From the NCBI GenBank assembly GCA_038230975.1, contig JBBRMF010000002.1, positions 1-63,277 on the forward strand: 63,277 nucleotides of DNA. The letters are read 5' to 3'. The notes under the pieces are model-generated. The model was not told where the DNA came from, searched no databases, and was given only the letters and a program-made list of their open reading frames with translations. Made by a program: the position numbers and the translations under genes. Below, in pieces: positions 46,535 to 55,094 of this stretch; position 1 is the stretch's first letter; the number at the start of each line of letters is the position of its first letter. This stretch comes from JANXVV01 sp038230975 (GTDB taxonomy: Bacteria; Planctomycetota; Phycisphaerae; Tepidisphaerales; Tepidisphaeraceae).

Positions 46535-46885
46535 CTACTTCGAGAAAAGGGCATTCAATTTCGCCGCGCAGATAAAGTCATTTTCCGACAATCCCCCTAC
46601 TGAATGTGTGCTGTATCGCACACGGCATTTGTTGTATCCCACTTCAAGATCCGGGTGATGGTCTTCGCGATGTGAGATCCAGGCAACGGCGTTCACGAAC
46701 GCTATCGTCTCGTAATAATTCTTGAAAGGGTAGGTTTTGGCGATCTCGCCTTTCGCCAATTCCCATCCCGGCACTTTTGCAAGATGCTCTACGATGCGCG
46801 AATGCTCGATCGGAGGCATCCCTTCCGAGCATGGCTGACAGGTTTTACTCGTCAATTCTAAATCTGCGGTGGAATGAGCACTCAC
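46535..46885 (-). CDS. phhB: Pterin-4a-carbinolamine dehydratase
   Basis: 116 residues. Dehydrates 4a-hydroxytetrahydropterin, recycling the cofactor of aromatic amino acid hydroxylases; cytoplasmic. The signature is SHREDHHPDLEVGYNKCRV (pieces SHREDHHPDLEVGY, KCRVRYSTH) with GLSENDFICAAKLN. The start is GTG 46885 with GGAG upstream. No hydroxylase gene is nearby. The next gene is divergent. Confidence 0.92.
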   Translation of the reverse strand: MSAHSTADLELTSKTCQPCSEGMPPIEHSRIVEHLAKVPGWELAKGEIAKTYPFKNYYETIAFVNAVAWISHREDHHPDLEVGYNKCRVRYSTHSVGGLSENDFICAAKLNALFSK

Positions 46886-46987
46886 GGCGACTCCAATCTT
46901 TTACCGAACTATTGTATGCTTCCGGATTCGGACGACGACGCCGTTTTGTGCGGCATGCACTCTTCCGAGACGGAATAAGGCAATTAT

Positions 46988-47809
46988 ATGCGCTGGATCA
47001 TCGGCGATGTTCATGGAATGTTAAAGCCCCTGGTAACGCTCGTCGCTGAAGTGCAACGACACGATCCTGAGAACCATCTCATTTTCGTAGGCGATTACGT
47101 GAATCGAGGCCCCAATTCAAAAGGCGTAATCGACTTTCTATTGAAACTTGAATCCGCCAGTTTCGTGCGTGGTAATCATGACGATCTGTTTGATCTGATC
47201 ATCAACGGACAGTGCTACGCCGAAAACGCCGCACGAGGTGATCGAGTGGCTGCCTTCCTTTGGTTCATGAAATATGGGCTCGATGCGACGTTACTGAGCT
47301 ATGACTGCGATTATTCCTTCGTCGATTCGCTCTGCGAACGATGCACGCCCCAGTTGCTCGATCGCCTGGCCGCCGGCATTCCGGACAGCCATCGACAGTT
47401 CATTCGCAATCTGCCCGCCGTGTATGAGGAGAATGACCTGTTCATTGTCCACGGCAAATGGGATCCGGATGAACCCAGCGAAGCGCCGAATCTTTCGGCA
47501 CGATTGGATAAACAATCGGGTCGGCGACATCAATTGTTGTGGGGCCGGTTCACAGAAGATGAAATCCCCCGCCTGAAAGCCTGGCGGCGAACGGGCTATT
47601 TTGGACATACGCCCGTTTCATTTTATCCCGCGAGTCTTCGTACGCAGCGTGTGTCCGATGCGGCACAGATGATTCCGGTCATCGGGCAGAAAATGGTGCT
47701 CCTGGACACTGCCGCCGCACTCGGCGAAGAGGGTCGGCTGACTGCTTACTGCCCGGACAATCGTCAGTTTATTCAATCAGACCATTTCGGAAAATTGGTA
47801 AAAAACTGA
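46988..47809 (+). CDS. Serine/threonine-protein-phosphatase-like metallophosphoesterase
   Basis: 273 residues. Calcineurin-type motifs are GDVHG (residues 6-10), GDYVNRG (about 35), GNHDD (about 62), and later histidines (HGKWD near 155; FGHTPV near 207). All metal ligands of the PPP family are present. Close to bacterial PrpA/ApaH-like enzymes; the substrate is either phosphoprotein or dinucleotide. The stop and the next start overlap (TGATG). Confidence 0.88.
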   Translation: MRWIIGDVHGMLKPLVTLVAEVQRHDPENHLIFVGDYVNRGPNSKGVIDFLLKLESASFVRGNHDDLFDLIINGQCYAENAARGDRVAAFLWFMKYGLDATLLSYDCDYSFVDSLCERCTPQLLDRLAAGIPDSHRQFIRNLPAVYEENDLFIVHGKWDPDEPSEAPNLSARLDKQSGRRHQLLWGRFTEDEIPRLKAWRRTGYFGHTPVSFYPASLRTQRVSDAAQMIPVIGQKMVLLDTAAALGEEGRLTAYCPDNRQFIQSDHFGKLVKN

Positions 47810-48288
47810 TGCAATCTCCCGGCATGCTTGATCCTCACCACTTGAGCATCGCACTTTTGCAACCGCAAATTGCGCCCAACACTGGAAACATCGCCCGGCT
47901 TTGCGTTGCAACCGGCGCGGCACTCCATCTCGTTCGACCCATGGGGTTTGTTCTGGGAGACAGACAGTTGAAACGCAGCGCCATGGATTATTGGCCGCGA
48001 CTGAAACTGACGGTCCACGATGATACCGATGCATTCTTACAAGCCATGAAGCAAGTCCGATTGGTGCTGTTCACCAGCAAAGCCACTCAATCCTTTTGGG
48101 ACATTTCCAAGCACGATGGAGATTGCCTGGTCTTCGGCAGCGAGACAACGGGGCTTCCAGCGTCTCTGGTAACGCAGCATTCTGGCTCTGCCGTGCGAAT
48201 CCCGCAGATGCCCGATGAGCGATGCCTGAATTTATCCACGTCGGTTGGAATCGGGCTATATGGATGGCTCCACGGACTCCACGTCTGA
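47809..48288 (+). CDS. trmL: tRNA (cytidine/uridine-34-2'-O)-methyltransferase TrmL
   Basis: 159 residues, typical for TrmL. A SpoU-type knotted methyltransferase that modifies the wobble base of leucine tRNAs with S-adenosylmethionine. Motifs: NTGNIARLCVATGAALHLV, LVFGSETTGLP, and RIPQMPDERCLNLSTSVGI (SAM-binding knot). It overlaps the upstream phosphatase gene by one base, so translation is coupled. A tRNA-Leu(UAA), one of the expected targets, is encoded 8 kb upstream. Confidence 0.93.
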   Translation: MQSPGMLDPHHLSIALLQPQIAPNTGNIARLCVATGAALHLVRPMGFVLGDRQLKRSAMDYWPRLKLTVHDDTDAFLQAMKQVRLVLFTSKATQSFWDISKHDGDCLVFGSETTGLPASLVTQHSGSAVRIPQMPDERCLNLSTSVGIGLYGWLHGLHV

Positions 48289-48503
48289 TAAATGAAGTGG
48301 CCCTCATAGATCGGTTATCCGTTTTGCCGGACGCTAGATTTGATTTCCAGCTCTCGTCCAAGCACTACATTTCAAAGCACGCCCCGCGAAGTGAGATATG
48401 CTCGACTCAGTGAAGCCGTCACGGAAATAACGCCGCGATGGACAACCCCGAGAAAACTTACTTGCCCCGAAAAGGCATCTTTTAGAAAGCGTGGGATTTG
48501 CAT

Positions 48504-49304
48504 ATGCGTACGAACTCGATTCGCGGTTTGAAGTTAGTGGCTTTCGCGGCTTTGGCGACTCTCGGAATTTGTTCGGCCTCTTCAGTGGTGGCCAACCCGA
48601 TGGTCAATACCGGGTTCGAGCAATCGCCCGATTTCACCGGCTATACCACAATGGGCAACACGACTCTGCAAGCGGCAGATTTCGCCGTGCCAGTTGAAGG
48701 AAATTTGCAAGCCCTGCTTTCCAATGGCACCGGGGACACCACGGGTGGATCTGATCCAGTTACCGCCGCGCAGCTGGAAACTTTTCTTCACCTGTCAGGC
48801 GGAGCGCTCACCAACGCCACAACGTTTAAAGCAGTCAACGGTTCTGCGATTCAGCAAACCTTCTCCGGACTTGCGGGTCAAACCTTAACATTCCATTTTG
48901 ACTTCCTGACCAACGAATCCCCGGACCAGCGAGTCCCTCACAATGATACGGCCTTCGTAACCCTGCAAAATGGTGCCAATCCAACCCTTTTGGCCATCCT
49001 GGCGGACACACATTCAAGTCTGCACACTGTCGCAGACGCCCTTTCCGGCGCTGCTTCCTTTGCCGCGATGGAAACCGGGGACATGACGTACACGACAACC
49101 TTAGCTTCCAGCGGAACTTACACGCTTGGGTTTGGCGTGGTAAACAGCATCGACGGGAATATCGCTTCTGGATTGCTGGTCGATGCGATCACCGTTTCCG
49201 GTGGCGGTTCGAGCTCGGTGCCCCTCCCGCTGGCCTTGCTGGCCGCCCCGCTCGGAGCGATGGTTGCCGGAATCGCTGGCAAACGGGTGCGTCGTAGCTG
49301 CTGA
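48504..49304 (+). CDS. VPLPA-CTERM-type exported protein (first of a paralogue pair)
   Basis: About 266 residues. Signal peptide 1-31. The mature domain opens with NTGFEQSPDFTGYTTMGNTT and contains TLTFHFDFLTNES, a DUF642-like or jellyroll sandwich. The tail VPLPLALLAAPLGAMVAGIA then KRVRRSC is a sorting signal of the VPLPA kind. Many blocks match the next gene (DFTGYxTxGNTT, QALLSN, SGLLVDxI/L). No catalytic motif is visible. Confidence 0.8.
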   Translation: MRTNSIRGLKLVAFAALATLGICSASSVVANPMVNTGFEQSPDFTGYTTMGNTTLQAADFAVPVEGNLQALLSNGTGDTTGGSDPVTAAQLETFLHLSGGALTNATTFKAVNGSAIQQTFSGLAGQTLTFHFDFLTNESPDQRVPHNDTAFVTLQNGANPTLLAILADTHSSLHTVADALSGAASFAAMETGDMTYTTTLASSGTYTLGFGVVNSIDGNIASGLLVDAITVSGGGSSSVPLPLALLAAPLGAMVAGIAGKRVRRSC

Positions 49305-49695
49305 TTGTAAAAACCGAATGGATCAGGAGATCCCTGCCAAACGGGGATCTCCTAATCCTGTGTGAATAATAACACCGAATTTCGTTGAGATTTTTCTGGA
49401 CAGATTATCGGTCTTCGGGTAAATTCTAAAAGATGACTCAGAAATGTAGTGCTGAGTGACGCTGGTTTTAAAAAAACAGTTGTCTCGTTTCGTGGGTTTC
49501 GTAGTTCAGTTCACAAAATTCAGGTCAGTATTAAATTGTAATCGGTGGAAATTTCTGGGCGTCGTGTGGCGCTTGAGAATCAGAGGACTTCGGCGGCATT
49601 TCTCGGGAAATACGTTGAAGCTGGCTCGATGGGCTGGGTGGGTCGCAGTAGGTCTTTACGCCGCTCCGTCCGGAGGGCAGAAAGTTGGGAAGCAT
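49305..49695. other. Spacer and leader of the second VPLPA gene
   Basis: About 390 bases. A hairpin at 49325-49353 (AGGAGATCCC / GGGATCTCCT) follows the first gene but lacks a strong T-run. The remaining 340 bases are AT-richer and probably hold the promoter and a long 5' leader. I see no riboswitch fold I can name. Confidence 0.5.
49325..49353 (+). terminator. Hairpin after the first VPLPA-CTERM gene
   Basis: Perfect ten-base arms AGGAGATCCC and GGGATCTCCT, nine-base loop. Few T follow, so termination is likely but weak. Confidence 0.5.
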
Positions 49696-50481
49696 ATGCT
49701 TCGCAATAAAGTGAAACGTGGATTGGCGCTCAGCGCCATGGTGGCATTGGGTCTCGCGGCGGCTATGCCAGCCCGCGCGGCAATCGTCAATGGTGGCTTC
49801 GAAGGGTTCCCCGACTTTACGGGCTACTCCACCCTTGGCAACACGACAGTACAGGGTAGCAACTACAAGACGCCCACAGAAGGAACGCAGCAGGCATTGC
49901 TTTCGAATAACACGAACGCAGTTCCAGGCGCAACCGGTGCTACGACGAACATCGGAAGCCTCGATGCATTCGTTAACCTCGCTTCCGGTACACTCGAAGG
50001 CCAAGGTGCCAAGTCTGGCACGGCAGTCAAACAGACCTTTACCGCCAATGCTGGCGATAAGATCTCTTTCAGCACTGACTTCGTCACCAACGATCGTACA
50101 AACCCTGACTTCGCGTTCTTCACGCTGCAATTGGGTGGTACCACGACTGAAACTGTCCTCGCGACAGCGGGCGTGACCCCCACCGTTGCCACGAATGCGT
50201 TGCTGGAAGACGTCGGCAGTGACTTCAACAGGGAAACTGGCTACACCACGACGACCCTCACCCTCCTTGCGGGTGGCACGTACACCTTGGCATTTGGTGT
50301 CGTGAATGCTGGGGACACGAACGTGATCTCCGGCCTTCTGGTCGATAATCTGGCCTTGGCTGCCGGTCCCGGCGGCGGCGGCGGTGGCGGCGTTCCGCTT
50401 CCCGCTGGTGCCTACCTCATGACCCTCGGTCTTGCGACCGCTGGCATGTTCTCCGCGAAGCTTCGCCGCACGATGGCCTAA
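49696..50481 (+). CDS. VPLPA-CTERM exported protein (second paralogue)
   Basis: 261 residues from ATG 49696 with GGGAAG upstream. Signal peptide 1-29 ending ARA. The mature part opens with NGGFEGFPDFTGYSTLGNTT and contains ISFSTDFVTNDRT, matching the first paralogue. A glycine run (GPGGGGGGG) leads to VPLPAGAYLMTLGLATAGMF and basic AKLRR, a clear VPLPA-CTERM tail. The longer frame from 49456 reads unconvincing leader. Probably anchored or secreted after exosortase-type processing. Confidence 0.85.
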   Translation: MLRNKVKRGLALSAMVALGLAAAMPARAAIVNGGFEGFPDFTGYSTLGNTTVQGSNYKTPTEGTQQALLSNNTNAVPGATGATTNIGSLDAFVNLASGTLEGQGAKSGTAVKQTFTANAGDKISFSTDFVTNDRTNPDFAFFTLQLGGTTTETVLATAGVTPTVATNALLEDVGSDFNRETGYTTTTLTLLAGGTYTLAFGVVNAGDTNVISGLLVDNLALAAGPGGGGGGGVPLPAGAYLMTLGLATAGMFSAKLRRTMA

Positions 50482-50523
50482 GTTGCCACTCGTCGGTTGA
50501 TCTTCACGATTGAAGAAAAATGC

Positions 50524-50559
50524 AGCAGGACACGGTTTTACCGTGTCCTGCTTTCTTGT
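50524..50559 (+). terminator. Rho-independent terminator after the second VPLPA gene
   Basis: Perfect 12-base arms AGCAGGACACGG and CCGTGTCCTGCT with loop TTTTA, then TTCTTGTT. Confidence 0.8.
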
Positions 50560-50624
50560 TGGCAGAAGTTAGGGTGGGTGTACTCTCTTGCCCTTCGGAC
50601 GTCGCTTCTGCTAATCTCACCGCC

Positions 50625-51539
50625 ATGAAGCGCCCCGCCGTTTTCTTTGACCGCGATAACACGCTCATCGCCAATGATGGATACCTTGGTGATGCCTCGC
50701 AGGTCAAACTGATTGCCGGAGCCGCCGATGCGGTGGCTCGCGTGCGTGAACTGGGATACGCGACTGTCATCATCAGCAATCAAAGCGGTGTTGCCCGAGG
50801 TTTATTCGACGAAGCAGCCGTCCAGGCCGTGGATGCCAGAATGGCCGAATTGCTTCTTGCGCAGAATCCCGCCGCGATCATCGATCGGCATGAATTTTGT
50901 CCGTATCATCCCCAAGCCGTTGTTGAGCAATACCGACAAGACAGCCCACTTCGTAAGCCTAGGCCTGGGATGCTACTGGCAGCCGCGGACGCGATGGAAT
51001 TAGACCTTTCGAATAGCTGGTTAATCGGGGATGCCCCGCGCGACATTGCCGCGGGGAAGGCCGCCGGATGCCGAACGATTCTGTTTTCCGAGCCGGATCT
51101 TCCACCATCACCGGCTGCAAAAGGTAAAGATTCGGATCCGGATTTCGTTGTTTCGTCGTTGAATGAAGCGGTGGATGTGATTGCTCGAAACGCTTTGCCG
51201 CGTAAAACGAAGTTGGTGATGACTGCTCCTGCCGCGCCTCGATTGAAATCTGACGCTCCGGTTATGACGTCGGCTAAGCCGCAAGCGGCGCAGGTTAAAT
51301 TGGAAGGGTTGGCCGAGCAGATCGTCGTCGAACTTCGTCGGCTCAATCACTCGGATGCCGACGATTTTTCGGTCAGCAAGCTGCTTGCCGGCGTGGTTCA
51401 GGTTCTGGCGTTGGCGACGTTGCTCCTTGGATACCTTCAGGCCCGGGGCAATGTCGCCTGGCTGCAAATTTATGTTCTGGTCGCTCTGACCTTACAGACA
51501 ATGACGATCGCATTGTTGATCATGAGCCGTCAGAAATAA
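50625..51539 (+). CDS. GmhB/HisB-N-type HAD phosphatase with a C-terminal membrane tail
   Basis: 304 residues. The first 190 match histidinol-phosphate or heptose-bisphosphate phosphatases: FFDRDNTLI (D9, D11), IISNQSGVARG, a zinc-type loop with CPYHP, RKPRPGM and LIGDAPRDIAAGK. Residues 195-245 are a charged linker, then DADDFSVSKLLAGVVQVLAL and two TM helices (about 253-300) end the protein. Family members usually stop near 190, so the tail tethers this one to the membrane. Substrate unproven. Confidence 0.82.
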   Translation: MKRPAVFFDRDNTLIANDGYLGDASQVKLIAGAADAVARVRELGYATVIISNQSGVARGLFDEAAVQAVDARMAELLLAQNPAAIIDRHEFCPYHPQAVVEQYRQDSPLRKPRPGMLLAAADAMELDLSNSWLIGDAPRDIAAGKAAGCRTILFSEPDLPPSPAAKGKDSDPDFVVSSLNEAVDVIARNALPRKTKLVMTAPAAPRLKSDAPVMTSAKPQAAQVKLEGLAEQIVVELRRLNHSDADDFSVSKLLAGVVQVLALATLLLGYLQARGNVAWLQIYVLVALTLQTMTIALLIMSRQK

Positions 51540-51540
51540 T

Positions 51541-52131
51541 TCACTTCAATGGGCATCCATAAGATCGCGCGTCGCGATCGCTCACCGATTTGCCGGCAAT
51601 CATCTCGTCCAAGGCCCGATCGATGTAGCTGATCTTTCCCTCTTTTTTTCCGCCTTCCTTACTGTCATCGTTGTCTCGGACACCCAGATACGCAATACTG
51701 CCGTTCTTGTCGATGATCGCAAAATATGGCACGCTGCTGACACCAAACGCTTTGGCAACCGCTTGATTGACATCGTGCAGAACGCGGAATGTCCAGTGGT
51801 TCTGGGCAGCCCACGCTTTGTTTCGCTCGCCCGAACTGTCGCGCGTGGAATTTACAGCAAGCCACACCACCCCTTTGTCTTTGTATTTCTCAAAAAGCGT
51901 CTTGCTCGTCGCGGCGGCGATGTCTCGCTTCGTGTAATCGCAGTCGGGATCGTACCATTCCATCACCACGAACTTGCCGACAAATTCTCCCAAGGTCACG
52001 TTCGTACCATCCTGATCCTGCAGCGTGAAAGTTGGCGCGTTCGCACCGACCCTCGCAACGGTGTTTTCGCCACGCGTAGTCAAAGTCAATAGACCAATGA
52101 GCCCGCACATCAAAGCGATTCGATTGCGCAT
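51541..52131 (-). CDS. Exported peroxiredoxin/AhpC-TSA-like protein
   Basis: 196 residues from ATG 52131, AGGAG nine bases upstream. Signal peptide about 1-21. The thioredoxin fold has TFTLQDQDGTNVTL, VVMEWYDPDCDYTKRD (single active-site Cys) and VPYFAIIDKNGSIAYLG. This C-D-Y-T-K pattern matches redoxins common in planctomycetes. Periplasmic redox function likely. It converges on the phosphatase gene. Confidence 0.85.
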   Translation of the reverse strand: MRNRIALMCGLIGLLTLTTRGENTVARVGANAPTFTLQDQDGTNVTLGEFVGKFVVMEWYDPDCDYTKRDIAAATSKTLFEKYKDKGVVWLAVNSTRDSSGERNKAWAAQNHWTFRVLHDVNQAVAKAFGVSSVPYFAIIDKNGSIAYLGVRDNDDSKEGGKKEGKISYIDRALDEMIAGKSVSDRDARSYGCPLK

Positions 52132-52320
52132 AAATATCGCTCCTAACCAAACCTTCAACATGCTATCGACGTTCTCGCTGGAAATCCCGGCGAACAGACT
52201 GTACAATCTATCAAGTCCGATAACGATGGATGGCTCCTGCGGCTACCGTCGATGGGCAGCCGGCGAAGGAGAGTCCGCGTCTTCTCACCCGCTCCCTGTG
52301 TACAAGTTCAGGCGATCACT

Positions 52321-53010
52321 ATGTTTGATTCGTCCTCAGCTTCGCATCCATCGGGCGCAAGTTCGGGCCTTAGTTTAAGCCCGGCACTTAGCGCCAACGT
52401 TCTTGTTCTCAATAAATATTACCAGGCCATTCGGGTGGTTAACGTCCGCCGGGCCTTCTCATTGCTTTGCCGCGACATGGCCGAGGTCGTCCATATCGAG
52501 ACCGATGCGCAAGGTCAAAGCAAATGGCATAACTTAAACTTCAACAATTGGCGTGAACTCAGCGAAGTCAAAGCTGAATTTGAGCCGGACGAGTATGACT
52601 GGATTCATACGGTTCGCTTCCAGATTGCCGTGCCGCGAATCATCCGATTGCTGATCTACGAAAAGCTACCCCGGCAGGACGTGAAATTCAACCGCCGTAA
52701 TATCTACGCGCGCGACAGCAACCTCTGCCAGTACTGCGGGAAAAAATTCCCCACCAGCGAATTGTCGCTCGATCACGTTTTACCGCGCAGTCAAAACGGT
52801 AAAGCCACCTGGGAAAACATCGTCTGCTGCTGCGTTCGCTGCAACGTGAAGAAAGGCGGACGCACGCCCGAGCAGGCCCGGATGCATTTGATCACCAAAC
52901 CGGTCAAACCGAAGCGCAGCCCGGTCATCAACATTCGATTGGCCGACGCGAAGTATTCAAGCTGGAAGCAGTTCCTGGATACCGCATATTGGACTGTCGA
53001 ATTGAAATAA
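52321..53010 (+). CDS. HNH endonuclease-family protein
   Basis: 229 residues. The HNH core at about 140-195 has CQYCGKKF, LSLDHVLPRSQNG (the H of HNH), WENIVCCCVRCN (N and zinc cysteines) and KGGRTPEQA. The N-terminal region (LVLNKYYQAIRVVNVRRAF, LLCRDMAEVV) is conserved in the widespread bacterial HNH_5-type family. Nuclease role inferred; target unknown. The start is ATG 52321, which fits the family. Confidence 0.88.
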   Translation: MFDSSSASHPSGASSGLSLSPALSANVLVLNKYYQAIRVVNVRRAFSLLCRDMAEVVHIETDAQGQSKWHNLNFNNWRELSEVKAEFEPDEYDWIHTVRFQIAVPRIIRLLIYEKLPRQDVKFNRRNIYARDSNLCQYCGKKFPTSELSLDHVLPRSQNGKATWENIVCCCVRCNVKKGGRTPEQARMHLITKPVKPKRSPVINIRLADAKYSSWKQFLDTAYWTVELK

Positions 53011-53116
53011 TTTGGCTTTGCTTTTCATCCGGGTTTCATTCTCCCCTTCTATATTCCATCCTGTACGAATCGAGTTGTTCGGTTTGTCGCTTTTTTTCGA
53101 TTAGTTAGGAGTTCTC

Positions 53117-53500
53117 ATGAGCAAGCGATGGATGATGATCGGCGCAATAACCCTGGCATTGACCGCGGTGTCGGCAAACAGCCTGTTTGCCGCCGAGAAG
53201 GATGAAGAGAAGGTCAAGAAAGAAACCGAAGTGAAGATGTCCCTGAAGGACGTCCCTGCCGAAGTGCGCGCAACACTTACGCGCGAGGCCAACGGCGTGG
53301 AAATTAAAACGGTCGACATGGAGAAAAAAGACGGCAAAACCGTCTACGAAACCGACGTTGTGATTGACGGCACGAACTACGAAATCGTCGTGGGTGCCGA
53401 TGGCAAGTTGATCAGCAAAAAGATCGACAACGAAGAAGATGAAAAGGATTCCAAGAGCGAAAAATCCGGCAAGAAGGAAAAAAAGGACGGCGAAAAGTAA
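53117..53500 (+). CDS. Exported PepSY-like protein with a lysine/glutamate tail
   Basis: 127 residues, AGGAG seven bases before ATG. Signal peptide 1-25. A PepSY-like domain (about 35-100) has LKDVPAEVRATLTREANG and YETDVVIDGTNYEIVVGADG. The last 25 residues are almost all K, E, S and D. Similar small proteins are common in planctomycetes. Possibly a periplasmic inhibitor or chaperone, unproven. Confidence 0.8.
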   Translation: MSKRWMMIGAITLALTAVSANSLFAAEKDEEKVKKETEVKMSLKDVPAEVRATLTREANGVEIKTVDMEKKDGKTVYETDVVIDGTNYEIVVGADGKLISKKIDNEEDEKDSKSEKSGKKEKKDGEK

Positions 53501-53535
53501 TCCTTAGTCCTTAAGCGTATTTTGATGAAATTGAT

Positions 53536-53579
53536 ATTCCTGTCCCCGGCTCATTTTGATCGAGCCGGGGATCGGAATC
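53536..53579 (+). terminator. Hairpin after the PepSY-like gene
   Basis: CCCCGGCTC and GAGCCGGGG with loop ATTTTGATC, extended by ATTCC/GGAAT. No T-run follows, so attenuation or a leader role for the next gene is equally possible. Confidence 0.5.
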
Positions 53580-53596
53580 ATTCTCGAAAACGAACG

Positions 53597-54271
53597 ATGA
53601 AATCCAAATACATTCTTCCTTCAGTGCTGGTAGCCGGAGGCGTCATTGCAGGCGCGGTGGTGGTTCGCGAGCGATACGCAGCACCGCCGGTCAACTTGAC
53701 TGCTTCGACTTCCCCTGATCGAAATCGTACCACGAAATCGCTTCTGACGGCCGCGCAGTCTCCGGATACAAACAAAACGTTATCCGATTTGCAAACCGAT
53801 TCGGTGAATGTCCCTAAGACGGAACCGATTTCCCAGATTTCAGTTTCGTCGACCGCAACAAATATGCCGAAGATACAACCGGGAAACGCGCGAGCGAAGG
53901 TCGATCCAGTTCCCACAAAAGATATGCAGACTCCGCGAACGGACAGTGCGGCCATCGCGCCTCAGCCACCCGAAAAAGAGCTCACGATTCAGCGGCTTGC
54001 ATTGAGCCTGGTTGGCACAGATTCCGAAGCCGAGCAGATTTGGACGATGGCTATCAACGATCCACTTCTTCCCGCGAGCGAACGAAAGGATCTGATTGAA
54101 GATTTGAATGAGGACGGTTTTCCCGATCCGAAACACATCACGGTCGACGATGTGCCGTTAATTCTCAGCCGAATCGAATTGATTGAACAACTCGCGCCGA
54201 CATCGATGGATGAAGTAAATGCCTCCGCATTTGGGGAAGCTTACAAAGATTTGGTGGAAATGCTTGATTGA
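53597..54271 (+). CDS. Exported or anchored protein of unknown function
   Basis: 224 residues from ATG 53597. An N-terminal hydrophobic segment (YILPSVLVAGGVIAGAVVV) looks like an uncleaved anchor. A long low-complexity Ser/Thr/Pro/Lys linker (about 25-135) leads to a small helical C-terminal domain (IQRLALSLVGTDSEAEQIW, LPASERKDLIEDLNEDGF, EAYKDLVEMLD). EDLNEDGFPD looks like an isolated acidic loop. I know no family. Ribosome site weak. Confidence 0.6.
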   Translation: MKSKYILPSVLVAGGVIAGAVVVRERYAAPPVNLTASTSPDRNRTTKSLLTAAQSPDTNKTLSDLQTDSVNVPKTEPISQISVSSTATNMPKIQPGNARAKVDPVPTKDMQTPRTDSAAIAPQPPEKELTIQRLALSLVGTDSEAEQIWTMAINDPLLPASERKDLIEDLNEDGFPDPKHITVDDVPLILSRIELIEQLAPTSMDEVNASAFGEAYKDLVEMLD

Positions 54272-54301
54272 CTTTCCAAGTGACACCAAATTTTGCAGTT
54301 G

Positions 54302-54799
54302 CTACTTTACATTGCGACGACGGCGGGCAAGCAGGCCCATGGCCCCAAGGCCGATGAGCGAAAGTGATGTGGGTTCCGGTACCGAAGTACCCAGGAACGA
54401 AATCGTCATCATGTCAAATCGAACGACTTCAGCCGCCGCATTCACTGCGTTAACCGACTTCGATTCCGATGTCATGTTTGCCGCATCCCGAACGAAATAC
54501 AGTGGTCGGGATCCCGAATTTGAATCGTTCTTGAAAGCAGTTCGAGAGGAATCCGGCGAACTCAACGCTTGAACGTATCCGGGACCTGCATGTACGAAAG
54601 GCGACGTTGATCGGTCAACCATTGCGACCGTCATGCGATCAATAGATGGCGACGACATCGTAATCCGGCTAATTTCCGATAGCGAAATGGTGCTTTCAAG
54701 ATTCGCCTGCGTTAGCATCGCACCCTCAGCACGCAACCCGAAACAAACACAAAAAAATACGACACCCGCGCGGTCAATCGAAGTGAGCCTATCGAACAT
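54302..54799 (-). CDS. PEP-CTERM protein (165 residues)
   Basis: A possible signal peptide (AGVVFFCVCFGLRAEGA) is followed by a short serine-rich region and the tail VPEPTSLSLIGLGAMGLLAR then RRRNVK, a textbook PEP-CTERM signal. The DNA for the tail is nearly identical to that of the next gene (54302-54370 against 55095-55160). No other domain is recognised. It converges on the unknown gene to its left. Confidence 0.75.
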   Translation of the reverse strand: MFDRLTSIDRAGVVFFCVCFGLRAEGAMLTQANLESTISLSEISRITMSSPSIDRMTVAMVDRSTSPFVHAGPGYVQALSSPDSSRTAFKNDSNSGSRPLYFVRDAANMTSESKSVNAVNAAAEVVRFDMMTISFLGTSVPEPTSLSLIGLGAMGLLARRRRNVK

Positions 54800-55094
54800 A
54801 TTCGTTCCTTCTTCCTAATTCAAAACCACTGCATCCAACGAGACCGGCGGACAGCGACTCGTGCGGAAATTCGACAATCTCTGATTCGATGAAAGGTATG
54901 AGGTGACTCTTACGATGTGATGAAGCTATTTTAAATTCTGCGCCACAATCAGTCTAAATACGTGTTTAGGTTGGAAACGGATCTCGATGAATGATCGCCC
55001 CGGCCCTGAGAATTCAAACCGGCCGATCACATGATGTGAACGGCCGGTTGAATATTTGAGACTATGGCGAACTACAAACGAAAGGCGTGTCAGA
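54800..55094. other. Intergenic region between the two PEP-CTERM genes
   Basis: About 295 bases, with one hairpin at 55016-55050 that ends the rightmost gene. The promoter of the left gene should be here. No gene. Confidence 0.5.
55016..55050 (-). terminator. Hairpin after the second PEP-CTERM gene
   Basis: AACCGGCCG and CGGCCGGTT flank an inner pair TCACAT/ATGTGA, giving one long stem. No T-run follows on the minus strand. Confidence 0.5.

Noticed and set aside
46988..48288. The metallophosphatase and trmL as a dedicated tRNA-repair or modification pair
   Set aside because: The overlap shows coupling only. The phosphatase motifs are generic and nothing links it to tRNA.
49354..49695. Riboswitch in the long leader of the second VPLPA gene
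   Set aside because: I could not find a conserved aptamer core or a terminator/antiterminator pair.
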